DNA from: Pteria penguin
Lineage: Eukaryota > Mollusca > Bivalvia > Pterioida > Pteriidae
Direction of reading: 5' to 3'
Length of the DNA: 64,000 bases
Assembly (NCBI GenBank): GCA_035048485.1
Contig: CM068583.1
Location: 63,670,306-63,734,305 of the forward strand
Under the pieces are notes generated by a model that saw nothing but the letters and a program-made list of their open reading frames with translations, made no database searches and was not told where the DNA came from. A program made the translations under genes and the position numbers. This document shows, one piece after another, positions 13,440 through 24,404 of the stretch (position 1 is its first letter; the number at the start of each line of letters is the position of its first letter).

Positions 13440-15060
13440 TAAATCTATAAAGGGGCCTAATACAAGTCTTATAGTCTTTTTTATGATCATCGGGTCATAA
13501 TGTATATGACGAAGGCATTTAATTATGTTGGAATACGACGAAATTAAGTTGTCGAAACCTTTGAACCTCCTAAGTTTGTATTGTTAATTATCTTAATGTT
13601 TAAGTCTAAGAAAGGTGTTTCTTTATCACAAATATTAGCTTTGTTTAATTGAAGTACGGGTGGATATATTTCAGGAATTTATCTTTCAAACTCAGGGATA
13701 TCGATAACTAAGATATCATCAAGATATTTAAATGTATCAATGAATTTATCATTCAGTTCAAAACTTTTAGATTTTTGAATAGAATTCATAGATTCCATCT
13801 CATAATAATATAGAAATAAATCTGCTATAAGAGGTGCGCAGTTAGTACCCATAGGAATCCCAACTATTTGCTGATAAATCTTGCCATCACATTGTACTTA
13901 AATATTATCCATCAAAACTCTACGGTTTTACATAATTCAGCGCAAGTCCAGTATTCATATGAAGTATATTGATTGTTCTAAAAGATCCAGAGTTATTGGA
14001 AGTACAGAGATATGTCTTGGATTCTTTGTTAATTTATTTAAACACCAACGTATGAGAGACAACAACTTACTCTAAATCCAAGCATGTGGAAGGGAGGTAT
14101 ATAAGGTAAAAGAATCAGATGTAGAGATTTGAGAATTTTTATAGACCAGAAGTAATTGATGTTACTGTTATGAAATGCGACATTACAGTATTTAATAATA
14201 TGATCCTGGACTGCCGTTAGAGCAGACCTAATATGTAGAAAGTACAGTGGTGCAACAGTGACTAGAATTAGATAGAAAACGTGATTTATATTGATTTTAT
14301 GTAATTGAGAGATTTAATTAATGCATGGTTGGAAGATCATATTTATCAATGTAAAGATGATGGATAAATCCAAACCACAAGTCCAAAAATCATGAAACCA
14401 TAGGACATGTTAATGTTAATTTTGAAATCAGACATAGTCATGAAGTGTTATGCAAGGTGTTGTCTTTCGACACTGTGGTTTCAACATATGTTTTTTTTAG
14501 AGTTTAATATAGTATGATGTACAATAATATAATACAGTTTTCAAACAAGCAGGTACAAAGACATTTAGTATGTAAATCAGCCATTTTCTTTTTAACAGAC
14601 TGAGCTGACAGTGTATTTGACTGTTTGAATAAATGAGGATTTTCCGTAAAGTTGTTAATACGGTAGTTGATATTTTTTAGAATTTCGTATTTTCAATCCT
14701 TTAGAACATGAATTTTTATTTTTCTTTTTAACGCCAACGTTTACAGTATGTTTGTAATGCTTCTTCTAATACAACACGGCATTTATTAAAATTTATCCTG
14801 GACGGTAACTTTTCGAAAAAGTGATTGTAAACTTTTATCAGAAATACAATTGACGTCACCAGTGATGATATGACCTGCAGATTTATATACATATTTTGAA
14901 TTATTACACGCACACGATGAATAAATAGAGTCTTGAACATTAGGTTTAGATGTAACTGCATTGTAATTTAAAACAAGATTCTGATAGATTTTTTGCACTG
15001 GTAACAGATAATTGGAGGTTCAAGGTTCTCTAATCTTTACGGAATTTTAGATGCGATCAC
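13440..15060 (-). mobile_element. decayed Penelope-like element, second family (PLE2)
   Basis: On the minus strand, 13910-13700 encodes Q-Q-I-V-G-I-P-M-G-T-N-C-A-P followed by LIADLFLYYYE and, further on, KYLDDILVID, the palm motifs of a Penelope-like reverse transcriptase. About 13670-13590 encodes a TPFLDLNIKI block. At 14998-14728 the N-terminal module CACNNSKYVYKSAGHIITGD is still readable, matching the CxCSSSNFVYSPCGHVITGD of the PLE1 family at 33.6 kb. Numerous stops and shifts break it and a 58-bp fragment of PLE1 is inserted at 14351. It is clearly older than and diverged from PLE1. Confidence 0.8.
14351..14408 (-). repeat. 58-bp 3'-end fragment of PLE1
   Basis: Begins GTAAAGATGATGGATAAATC, exactly like the 3' ends of the PLE1 copies at 16448, 20933, 31204 and 31611, and stops after TAGGACAT. 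An extremely 5'-truncated retrotransposition product, lodged within PLE2. Confidence 0.85.
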
Positions 15061-16447
15061 AAAAAAAACATTCGAAATATTAAGTAAATCTAAATCTTTA
15101 TTGAGAAATTTAACACTTAAGAAATTTCTGCTCAGGGGACCACCATTTGATTCTGAAAAAAAAAGGGGGGGGGGGGGTTGGAAGAGCTGGCAAATTTGGT
15201 CGAGTCAGATTATTTATTTTCAGATCTTTGAAAGACAGAATATTTATTTCCTCGATATCCTACAACAGATTATTTATTTTTTTTTTACTTTTTTGTCGCC
15301 AATAAATGCTTGTTAGAATTGCATTGTCATATATGTCTTTAACAAAACACATGCTAATATAAAGTAAAATAATATGCAATCACTACTTTAATTGCATAGG
15401 TCTTTATACTACTAGTTTCTATAGTGAAGTATATTCTCTCTCAGTCTCTGTTATCCAGGGGGAGAATTTCCATTTATCACTATAGACGGATTTGTGAGGA
15501 AATGTTGTTTTGTCTTCCTGTCTGGATGATAATATTTATTTTATTCGTGTTGACTTACTTTGAACTATGGTATTTTAATACCAAAATGAATTTCATAAAT
15601 ATTTTTGATACATCATTTTGATATATTGATTTTTCACATTTTTAACTGTGTCTTCACTACTGCTAGAGTAAATTTGAGAAAGCTTGATAGATATTAAGCA
15701 AAGATGTTCCTCATGTACAATTTTACATGTTTTAAAGTTTTGAAGACACTAAAGACTTATGGCCATCTACAATCATTGTTCAATATCATTATGCAATGTT
15801 TTCTATGTCTAAGGTGAACAATATAGGCCCATTTGGGACTCTGTTTACTTTTGTTATCTTCTATGTTCGGCGACGATACACATTTTTGTTGTTGGTTTAC
15901 TTTTCTTCTCATTTTAAAGTTAATATGTTGTGTTTATTTGAATAAATGTGTTAATATCATTTGACGAATGTCCTCTTGCACTGATATTTGAATGAAACTT
16001 TAAAGGAATTAAACACTGACAACTAATATAGGCACCATAAATTTTGAAATGCACTTGATTTAATTTAAACATCAACTTTGCATACGTGTTCAGGTGAGAG
16101 ATGAGACAAATTTCATTAAGACCTCATGTGGCCACTCGTTTAAACGTTAAATATTGGCGTGTCTAATATATAAATAGGGCAGACAGCACAAGAGTAAGTT
16201 GGGGAAAAAGGATTGGAAATTGGCGGCAAGGGGACGGGAATGACACTATTCCGAACAGCCACATCCACACATGAATCTTTGTATACTGCTCTGTCGTCTA
16301 AATATCATAAAAATACAATACTTTAATATTGTCTTAATAGTATATAAAATAAAATCATTGATGCAATAGATGTAGACATATATATACCTTTCAGCTAATA
16401 AAACGAACTGTTATACCACATACAAATGTACATCACTCCAAAATAAT
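15061..16447. other. intergenic, no gene recognised
   Basis: AT-rich sequence with a G-run at about 15164-15178 and short repeats of TTTATTTTCAGATC type. The short frames are unconvincing. Confidence 0.4.
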
Positions 16448-16894
16448 GTAAAGATGATGGATAAATCTAAACCACAAGTCCAAAAATCATAAAACCAGAG
16501 GACATACAAAATCAATGAAAATGAAAAACAAATGGAAAATAACAAAATATGTTTACTTGAAGAGCATATGTGAACCCCTGTGATGGAGTGAGATCAGGTG
16601 CCCGGGGAGAGTGCGCATCTCCTGCTTGCTAGCAACACCCGTCACATATACCCAGTAGAAAGAGTCAAATCGTGTAAATTCCACATGTATTTATATATGG
16701 AGAAGTCGAAGTAGGTAACCTTCTAGTATAGAAGGTGTCAAATCTGTGTAAAATGATCGGAATCGGTCTCAGTCCAGAATATCATTTAAAAGTCTGGATA
16801 ACGAGATATCATATGGAGTAATAAGAGTCTCGTAACGACCATAGAATTTCCTCAGTGACGTTGATAGTCTAGCACAAATATAACCCTGGTTGAG
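16448..16894 (-). mobile_element. PLE1 copy A, 3' UTR part (left of Gypsy insertion)
   Basis: Starts at GTAAAGATGATGG, the common 3' end of this Penelope-like family read on the minus strand, and runs through the UTR into the last codons of the RT ORF before being cut at 16894 by a Gypsy LTR. The sequence continues without loss at 28628. A likely target-site duplication AATAAT lies at 16442-16447 and again at 30406-30411, just outside the two ends of copy A. Confidence 0.9.
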
Positions 16895-17638
16895 TGTAAG
16901 GTAGCGGTGTACCACGCTACTTACGAATTGTTTTTAAGAAACATCACCAATGGATCCACCAAGGAACATTATATCTTGGACGATTTTCCTGTGAATGATT
17001 CAATAACAGACACTAAAGTTCACGCTTGTTTATCTTAAAGACTTGTAATTATCATAATTGAATTGGTCAGTTAATGGCTAGTCTATCTTGTTTGTTTATC
17101 TTAAAGTCTTAGGAATCTGTGAACTAAATGCTTCGTGGGGTACGTGGTAAATTAGTATAATTAAAATATTAATTATTGGACTGGTCAATTTTACGGTTAA
17201 TCTATTTTCCTTGTGGAATCATAATTAGACTTGTCAATTTACGGTTAATCTATTTCCCTTGTGGAAATGGATAGTGTTTTAATATGTAAAGTAGTTGGGG
17301 AGTTTAAATAGGTTAGACCTCGGAAATACTTGAGGAAGTTCAGACCTCTGAATCACTTGATAGAATTGAGACTTTAGAATTACTTGAGAGATTTCAGATC
17401 TATTTGATTTAGAAAGAACTTGAAAGAAATATATTGTGAAATATAACATTGTGATCATCGTAACTGCCAGGTCTCCCCCTTTTCCACGTCGCACGAAGCC
17501 AACTTGCTATCTTGTACATTGCTGTAGAGATTTTATTAAAAGTATTAACTTTCTTACTGACTTATAATTTTGTCGCATAACACAACGCACCTTGAGGAAT
17601 CAAACTCACACCACCCCAACGCGAAGTACTACCCTACA
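16895..17638 (+). repeat. Gypsy 5' LTR (744 bp)
   Basis: Starts TGTAAGGTAGCG and ends TACCCTACA. It matches 27884-28627 almost base for base. The candidate primer-binding site starts with TGG at 17644 (TGGTGATTTGG), five bases beyond the LTR; I could not assign the tRNA. Confidence 0.95.
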
Positions 17639-17729
17639 CGTGTTGGTGATTTGGTTGCCGTAGACTGGATTTGGATTTTAACCATCATTCTCTGTCGGTA
17701 AGTCTGATTTTTACTTTTCTGAAATCGTC

Positions 17730-18170
17730 ATGGCTGAAACTATTGATGTCCCTTTACTTTTTCAAGGGTTAGGTAGGCAAGTTGATAGATTAAGTGGGAT
17801 TTTAACAAAACAAGGGGTAAAATTAGATGTCCCATCTTTTGACGGAACAAAACCAGATCAATTTGATAGATGGATTAAGAGTATTGAGAAATGTGCTAAA
17901 TTAAATGGTTTAACAGAAGATGAGACAAAAGAAATTGCTTACAGAACGAGTAACGATGCCGTTAGTGACTTTATTGAACGATTATACGATGATCACCCCG
18001 GATTTAATTGGAATCAAGTTAAGGCAGAGTTATCGATAAGGTTCGCGCTCGTAACGGATCGACAGCACGGGCTGTCCTTACTACAAAGAGTAAAGCAAAA
18101 ACGAGATGAAGAAGTATCGCTGTACGCGCATAGATTGTCAAAATTAGCAGACCAAGCTTTTGATAATTAA
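17730..18170 (+). CDS. gag: Gypsy Gag, N-terminal part (frameshifted)
   Basis: Encodes 146 residues: a matrix/capsid-like region with KLDVPSFDGTKPDQFDRWI, the typical opening of the retrotransposon Gag capsid (FDG...W). The frame stops at a TAA at 18168-18170 in GATAATTAAAAATAC and the homology continues in the frame starting at 18160, consistent with a single-base insertion in this copy. Gag packages the element RNA into cytoplasmic particles. The ATG at 17730 follows the LTR and a short leader, so it is the natural start. Confidence 0.88.
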   Translation: MAETIDVPLLFQGLGRQVDRLSGILTKQGVKLDVPSFDGTKPDQFDRWIKSIEKCAKLNGLTEDETKEIAYRTSNDAVSDFIERLYDDHPGFNWNQVKAELSIRFALVTDRQHGLSLLQRVKQKRDEEVSLYAHRLSKLADQAFDN

Positions 18171-18627
18171 AAATACAGCAGAAGTTCAGAAACAGTTAGT
18201 GAATTTCTTTATAGATGGGTTGGCTTACGATTACTTGAAGATCAAAGTAATGCGGGAAAATCCCGAGAATTTTCAGAGAGCAATCTCTATTGCTATAACT
18301 GAATTATCATTTCGGAAACGTGTTAGTCTTAGGACAGGTAGCTCCACCTATAGTTCACACAATTTTCTGCATGAGAATGGTGAGACGCCGATGGAAGTTG
18401 ACCATTATAGGCCCCGTAAGCGATGTGCTATTTGTAATCGAACTAACCACACTACAAATCGTTGTCGCTTAAAACAAATTAATGATGTACAAAAGACAAA
18501 TGAAGGACAAAATTCCCAGGCTCGGCGTGGTAAACATGCAGACATAAAATGTTTTCATTGTGGAAAGAAAGGTCACATTCGTAGGAATTGTTGGTCTCTA
18601 CATAAGTCTATGAATCAGGAAAACTAG
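18160..18627 (+). CDS. gag: Gypsy Gag, C-terminal part with two zinc knuckles
   Basis: Continuation of Gag after the frameshift, 155 residues. It holds the end of the capsid domain and two CX2CX4HX4C knuckles, CAICNRTNHTTNRC and CFHCGKKGHIRRNC, which bind element RNA (nucleocapsid). It ends at a TAG at 18625. The pol frame lies -1 relative to it and opens at about 18606, so the two overlap by about 20 bases around CAGGAAAACTAG. That arrangement would suit a -1 ribosomal frameshift, although the heptamer is not a canonical one. Confidence 0.88.
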   Translation: MIIKNTAEVQKQLVNFFIDGLAYDYLKIKVMRENPENFQRAISIAITELSFRKRVSLRTGSSTYSSHNFLHENGETPMEVDHYRPRKRCAICNRTNHTTNRCRLKQINDVQKTNEGQNSQARRGKHADIKCFHCGKKGHIRRNCWSLHKSMNQEN

Positions 18628-20936
18628 TAGGCTCCCACCGAAACAGGACCGTCGCCGGGAGTTTTAAACGAACAGTCAGAAATAAAAGAAAATTCAAAAA
18701 TAAAATTAAGAATAAAACAGAAAATTATCCGTCTTACAAAATAAATTTAGCTGGTAGTCCAAATTCGTCCCTTTTGAAAATTGGTAAAAAGAAATTTAGA
18801 GCATTAGTTGACAGTGGCGCCGAAGTTATTTTGTTACACAGACGAATTTATCAATCTTTAAATAGACCCCCAAATTTGGTAAAGAAGTTTATTAGTCTCC
18901 AATCTGTGAATGGCGGAAAATTAGAAATAGACGGTTATGTGGAATTAGAAATTAAATTAGGAGGGACTACAGTAAATCAACTATTTTATGTAATAGCAGA
19001 TATGAATAGAAACATTATTTTAGGCAGAGATTTTCTAACAACTCATGGAGTAAGACTTTATTATGACTTGGGATATTTGAAAATAGGAAGGTCCTATGTA
19101 CCGCTTGAAGAAGATTGTCACATAAACGCCCTAGTAAGATTACAGAGAGGTGTAAAAGTGAAACCAAACACTATGCACATTGTTCCGGCACGGATAAAAA
19201 CTCCGTTGAATCACACTGAATTTGTTGAAATAAGTGCAGTAGAAAAAGGATATGTGGATTCTGAACCTGGTCTTGAAATTAATAATGCAATAGTAAAATC
19301 AAACAAAATAGTGCCCATTGCTTTAGGTAACCATACAAACAAAACTATTTATTTAAAACGTGGTTGCATCATAGGAAAAGTAACTAATCTCACGATAGAT
19401 GAAAAAGAGACACCCGCTATAGATAAAACAAAAACGATCAATGAAGTTTTGTCAAATAAAACGTCTCTAGATTTAAAAGATTTAGATACCGAACCCAAAC
19501 ACTTGGAAAGTGTTAGGAAATTAGTTGTGAACAATCAAGACTTATTCGCAGCTAAAGATACAGAGTTAGGACAAACGGAAACTGTGAAAATGACAATTGA
19601 CACAGGTGACCATGAACCAATAAAACTTAGACCCTATAGAATTCCCTTACATCATAGGAAAACAGTAGACAATGCGATTGATGAAATGTTAGATGCAAAA
19701 ATTGTTTCACGCTCTCAGTCACCTTGGAGTTTTCCCATTGTTTTAGTTGCAAAAAAGGATAAAACCACAAGAATGTGCATAGATTTTCGGAAATTGAATC
19801 AAATTACTAAAACTACATCTTATCCCCTCCCGTTGATAGACGACATAATCGCACAATTAGGGAAAGCTAAATATTTCACCACTTTAGATTTGAAATCTGG
19901 TTATTGGCAAGTAGCCATGGGCCCAAAAGACAAACACAAAACTGCTTTTGCTTGTCATAAAGGGTTGTTTGAATTCAAAAAAATGCCTTTTGGATTATGT
20001 AATGCCCCTGGCGTATTTCAACAATTAATGAGCATAGTTCTTGAAGGTTGTGAGGAATTCAGCACTGCTTATATTGATGACGTCATTATTTGGTTAGAAT
20101 CTCATGAAGAACATCTAGCTCATATTCAACAGGTCTTTGACAGGCTAAGAAAACATGACCTAAAGTTGAAATTAAAGAAATGTACTTTCTTTAAAGAAGA
20201 AACCACTTATTTGGGATTTGTAATTAACAAAGATGGAGTCAAGCCCGACCCACAAAAGGTAGAGGCGATTCGAAGCTTGCCCTCTCCCAAAACGGTAAAA
20301 GAAATTCGTAGTTTCATAGGTATGTGCAGCTATTACAGGCGATTCATTCCTAATTTCTCAAAGATAGCTGAACCACTGATCGCTTTAACTAAAAAATATG
20401 CAAGATTTCAGTGGTGTGAAAAATGTCAAAATGCTTTTGACTATTTCAAGCAAAGTCTCACAGTGGTTCCCCTTTTATCATATCCGGACTTAAACAAGCC
20501 CTATACGTTATATACGGATGCAAGCGACACTTGCGTAGGTGCATGTTTGACGCAACCCTGTGATGACATTGATGATGCAATTCCGAACGTAATAAATGAA
20601 AAACCAATTTATTACCTAAGTCACAAACTCAGTGATACCCAAACACGTTGGTCTACCATAGAAAAAGAGGCGTATGCTATCCATTATGCGCTACAGAAGT
20701 TAGATCATTACCTTCACAACAGTAGTTTTGTCATAAAAACAGACCACAAGCCCCTTAAATATATTCTTGATGCCCCTATGGAAAATGAAAAGATTCAACT
20801 CTGGGCAATGAATATAATGGCTTATAATTGCAAAATTGAATACATAGCTGGTCGAGAGAATACTTGTGCTGATTTGTTATCAAGGTGTCCCCAAGAATCT
20901 GCCACTGTGTCGGATGAAAACACTGGTGATATGTAA
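18606..20936 (+). CDS. pol: Gypsy Pol: protease, reverse transcriptase, RNase H
   Basis: The open frame has no ATG near its start, as expected for frameshift expression. Domains in order: aspartic protease with LVDSGAEV at about 18806-18829; RT with MCIDFRKLN, TTLDLKSGYWQV, KMPFGLCNAPGVF and the catalytic YIDD at 20070-20081; the RT connection (GMCSYYRRFIPNFS); RNase H with YTDAS at about 20513, the downstream EKEAYAI and the TDHKPLKYIL segment. It is cut after GENTCADLLSRCPQ...ENTGD by the insertion of PLE copy B, which supplies a TAA four bases inside. The catalytic residues visible are intact. The domain order PR-RT-RH-IN identifies Ty3/Gypsy (Metaviridae). Confidence 0.95.
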   Translation, partial: VYESGKLVGSHRNRTVAGSFKRTVRNKRKFKNKIKNKTENYPSYKINLAGSPNSSLLKIGKKKFRALVDSGAEVILLHRRIYQSLNRPPNLVKKFISLQSVNGGKLEIDGYVELEIKLGGTTVNQLFYVIADMNRNIILGRDFLTTHGVRLYYDLGYLKIGRSYVPLEEDCHINALVRLQRGVKVKPNTMHIVPARIKTPLNHTEFVEISAVEKGYVDSEPGLEINNAIVKSNKIVPIALGNHTNKTIYLKRGCIIGKVTNLTIDEKETPAIDKTKTINEVLSNKTSLDLKDLDTEPKHLESVRKLVVNNQDLFAAKDTELGQTETVKMTIDTGDHEPIKLRPYRIPLHHRKTVDNAIDEMLDAKIVSRSQSPWSFPIVLVAKKDKTTRMCIDFRKLNQITKTTSYPLPLIDDIIAQLGKAKYFTTLDLKSGYWQVAMGPKDKHKTAFACHKGLFEFKKMPFGLCNAPGVFQQLMSIVLEGCEEFSTAYIDDVIIWLESHEEHLAHIQQVFDRLRKHDLKLKLKKCTFFKEETTYLGFVINKDGVKPDPQKVEAIRSLPSPKTVKEIRSFIGMCSYYRRFIPNFSKIAEPLIALTKKYARFQWCEKCQNAFDYFKQSLTVVPLLSYPDLNKPYTLYTDASDTCVGACLTQPCDDIDDAIPNVINEKPIYYLSHKLSDTQTRWSTIEKEAYAIHYALQKLDHYLHNSSFVIKTDHKPLKYILDAPMENEKIQLWAMNIMAYNCKIEYIAGRENTCADLLSRCPQESATVSDENTGDM

Positions 20937-22632
20937 AGATGATGGATAAATCCAAACCACAAGTCCAAAAATCATGAAACCATAGGACATACAAAATCAG
21001 TGAAAATGAAAAACAAATGGAAAATAACAAAATATGTCTACTTGAAGAGCATATGTGAACCCTTGTGATGGAGTGAGATCAGGTGCCCGGGGAGAGTGAG
21101 CATCTCCTGCTTGCTAGCAACACCCGTCACATATACCCCGTAGAAAGAGTCAAATCGTGTGAATTCCATATGTATCTATATATGGAGAAGTCGAAGTAGG
21201 TAACCTTCTAGTATAGAAGGTGTCAAATCTGTGTAAAGTGATCGGAATCGGTCTCAGTCCAGAATATCATTTAAAAGTCTGGATAACGAGATATCATATG
21301 GAGTAATAAGAGTCTCGTAACGACCGTAGAATTTCCTCAGTGACGATGCTAGTCTAGCACATATATAACCCTGGTTGAGCAGCTTAACTGAAAGTCGCCT
21401 AGCCCTCAGAACAAAGTCATTGTAATTTGAACATGCTCTGGAATAACGTATTAACTGAGATATGAATACGCCGTATGCGGGCGATGATGGAATGTTGCTA
21501 CTTATGAAAGGAAAGTTTGTGATAGCGAAATTGAAATCGTCACGTTTGTCATAGAGTGAGGTGTTCAATTGACCATTAATGTCGAAAGACAACATAATAT
21601 CTAAATACGAAGTAGAATTACTAGTTTCTGTGGTTTCTTTGACAACCAGTTCACTTGGATAGATGATGCTAAGGTAATCCGCGAATGAAGGATTATTAAT
21701 TGAAAGCAAGTCATCTATATATCTGTAAGTAAAATTGAAGCCAAGAGCCAATTGTTTTTTTCCTTGCGAAAGCAAAGACTGAATGAACTCAGCTTCGTAT
21801 GAATAAAGGAATATGTCAGCCAGAAGCGGAGCACAGTTAGTGCCCATTGGAATGCCGACAATTCGTTGAAAAACCTTACCTCCAAACACCACAAAAATGT
21901 TATCGATAAGAAAGTTCAACATCTGAATGACAGCTGTTTCAGTGTATTTATTTTTGGAATCAGAATTTTCCCTAACAAAGTAAGTTTTATCGTGGCCTAT
22001 TACTATATATTTGAATTTGCGGCTTCCGTTTTTACTAGTAAATGCATTTTGAATAATTTCCGCTAATCTGTCTTTTAATTTCTGATGAGGGATCGTTGTG
22101 TACAGAGTCGAAAAGTCAAAAGACTTGATGGAGTGAATTTTAGTAAAACTTTTTGATTTTAGATGTTCTAACAACTCTTTTGAATTTTTAAGGATCCACA
22201 TTTGATTAATTCCACTTCTGGAATATACTGTTTCGCAATATCTATGAAGGCCAGATTTAATTTCTGATAATATTTTTGTGAGTAGCATCGATACAGATTT
22301 TGTGGAACACTTCGAGGAACCAGCGATAAAGCGTTGTTTGTACGGAGTTTTGTGCATTTTTGGAATACAGTACAAATATGGAAGTTCTAAATTCAATTTA
22401 TTTGAGTCAATACCAAACGTATTGAGGACAGATTTATGATTCTCGAGTACTTCCGAAACCGAAAAGTTCGTGAGAGTATAAGTAGGATTTCCTGGAGCTG
22501 AATTTAATCCTAATTCTTTCACTAGGCTGTCAAAGTAATATTTCTTACAAGTAAATGTATAATTATTAGATGCTTTATCTGCTGGTGTAATGATATAATG
22601 TTCTTGGAGGAAGGTAAGTTCTCTGTATACCA
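20933..22632 (-). mobile_element. PLE1 copy B, 5'-truncated, inserted in Gypsy pol
   Basis: A 1.7-kb Penelope-like copy in antisense to pol. Its 3' end GTAAAGATGATGG begins right after GATAT (20928-20932) and GATAT recurs at 22633-22637, where pol resumes in frame, so GATAT is the likely target duplication. The 5' end is truncated at TTCTCTG (compare copy C at about 33298) and followed by a few extra bases (tatacca). It shows that PLE1 was active after the Gypsy element arrived. Confidence 0.93.
21254..22632 (-). CDS. PLE1 reverse transcriptase, 5'-truncated copy B
   Basis: Open for about 460 codons to the stop at 21254. It covers the RT from CTFTCKKYYFDSLVKELG through YCIPKMHKTPYKQRFIAGSS, FDFSTLYTTIPHQKL, GIPMGTNCAP and YIDDLLSIN, then the thumb region ending NDILD. 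No GIY-YIG endonuclease follows. The frame is uninterrupted apart from the missing N-terminal roughly 320 residues seen in copy C, so it is a recently inserted but incomplete copy without its own start. Confidence 0.88.
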
Positions 22633-23895
22633 GATATCCACCGAAACACACTAGAGGTCAATGCTTTGAACTCTAATATATTCGAACCTAGAGACCATGC
22701 TAGTTGCAAGGTACAGAATGAAGAACTAAAACTACCGAATGTGAATGATCTGGAAGGTTTTAATATGCTTGAAGAACAGGAGAAGGATTCGGACATATTA
22801 AAACTTAAAAATCAGTTGAAAAATGGTGAAGCTTCGAATGTCAATCAAGCTCATCATATGATGGTGAAAGATATATTGTATTATATCTCTGATATCAATG
22901 ACAACCCCACCTTAAGACTGTATGTACCAAGTCATTTGAGAATGAATGTTATAAAACAGTACCATGATGAGTTAGGTCATTTCGGTGTGGATCGCACCTT
23001 TTATAACATAAAAAGTAAATATTACTGGCCAAAACTCTATCAGGGATTGTTAGAATATATTCAGTCTTGCGTAACGTGTCAGACTAGAAATTTGACAAAG
23101 ATAAAACCTCCTCTTATGGAAACGGACATTCCACCATACCCCTGGGCTAAAGTTGGGTTGGATCTCTCAGGACCTTATCCCACTTTCTTATCTGGAAACA
23201 AATACATAATCGCATTTGTTGATTTGTATTCCGGGTACCCAGAAGCGTTTGCCGTAAAAGACAAGTCTGCAGATAACATCACGCATCTGCTCATTAATGA
23301 AATATTTCCCAGATACGGTTCACTATTGCAGTTGGTTACTGACAATGGTACAGAAAATGTAAACAAAGCTGTTAGAGAGACTTTGGAAGCTTTGAATATT
23401 CATCACGTGACAACATCGTATTACCATCCCCAAGGGAATGCTAAAGTCGAACGATTTCACCGAACCTTGCATGATGTTATGTCAAAATATCTGAAGGATG
23501 AACATTCAGTATGGGACGTATACTTGAATCAAACCTTAGCTGCTATAAGGTTTAACATCAGTGATTCGACCAAGTTTTCTCCCTTTTTCCTACTTTATAA
23601 TAGAGACGTGGTTCTTCCCTTAGACAATATTTTGAAACCTCGACGCAAATATTTCGGCGACGATCAACATCAAATTGCGTTACAAATACAGCACAAATCA
23701 TTTTTAGAAGTGCATCGCAATTTAAAGAAAGCTAAAAAGGCTCAAGCTAAATATGCCGATAGAAACAGTAAATCAGTGAAGTTTCAAATAGGAGATCCTG
23801 TCTATTATAAAAACCATACTAGAAAAAATAAATTTGATGTCAGATGGAAACCGTATTATAGAATTATAGAACAACTTCTCCAGTTAGCTTTATAA
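22633..23895 (+). CDS. pol: Gypsy Pol: integrase
   Basis: Pol resumes immediately after PLE copy B in the correct register. It includes the HHCC zinc-binding domain (H-DELG-H then CVTC, about 22968-23080), the catalytic core with D in VGLDLSGPYP, D in TDNGTEN and E in KVERFHRTLHD, and the start of the C-terminal domain (FQIGDPVYYKN, then RWKPYYRI). The frame stops at 23893-23895. The expected GPY/F-like continuation is in the +1 frame just downstream (next entry), so a one-base indel lies near 23870. Integrase inserts the DNA copy into the host genome and generated the 4-bp TGAG duplication seen around this element. Confidence 0.93.
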   Translation, partial: DIHRNTLEVNALNSNIFEPRDHASCKVQNEELKLPNVNDLEGFNMLEEQEKDSDILKLKNQLKNGEASNVNQAHHMMVKDILYYISDINDNPTLRLYVPSHLRMNVIKQYHDELGHFGVDRTFYNIKSKYYWPKLYQGLLEYIQSCVTCQTRNLTKIKPPLMETDIPPYPWAKVGLDLSGPYPTFLSGNKYIIAFVDLYSGYPEAFAVKDKSADNITHLLINEIFPRYGSLLQLVTDNGTENVNKAVRETLEALNIHHVTTSYYHPQGNAKVERFHRTLHDVMSKYLKDEHSVWDVYLNQTLAAIRFNISDSTKFSPFFLLYNRDVVLPLDNILKPRRKYFGDDQHQIALQIQHKSFLEVHRNLKKAKKAQAKYADRNSKSVKFQIGDPVYYKNHTRKNKFDVRWKPYYRIIEQLLQLAL

Positions 23896-24404
23896 TCAAA
23901 AGTCAACTTGATGGCACTACAACGAAAGCACATGCTGAACAATTACGTTTGGCTAAAATAGATCAATGGGAAATACCAAAAGATAACATGGGTAATCGGC
24001 TTAGGAGAACTAATTATGTAGTACCTCCTGAAGAAAGTGATGCAGATGATAAATCTGAGTCACATTCTGACGAGTCTGATGAAAATATACCACTTAGCAA
24101 AATGGCAAACAGGTATAGAACCCGAAGGGATTCATCATCAAGTGAAGATGACATACCCTTGATGGAATTGTCTAATAGACTCAGGCAGAGAAAAAAGAGA
24201 CAACTAAACCAAGAGAGTACTGAATCGGAATCAGTACAAGATTCGGACCCTGAACAACCAGGCCCCGACTTTTCTGACGATGAAATGGTTATAGATGAAG
24301 TTGTCAATAGTAAAATACCAAAAAGATGTGAAAAGCGCGCAAAAGGCCGCGATAAAGTACTATTGAAGGCTTTTGAATTTTTTGATAAATTAATTAAAGC
24401 TTAG
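23872..24404 (+). CDS. pol: Gypsy Pol C-terminal tail (frameshifted), acidic Ser/Asp-rich
   Basis: After the indel the frame reads TSPVSFIIKSQLDG then KAHAEQLRLAKIDQW, the typical end of a Gypsy integrase C-terminal domain. It continues as a long tail rich in Ser, Asp and Glu with two related segments (ENIPLSKMANRYRTR and DDIPLMELSNRLRQR) and a basic patch KRCEKRAKGRDK. The internal duplication PL-x-x-x-[AS]N-R-[YL]R may be a chromatin- or host-factor-binding repeat, but that is a guess. It ends at a TAG at 24402. Confidence 0.75.
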
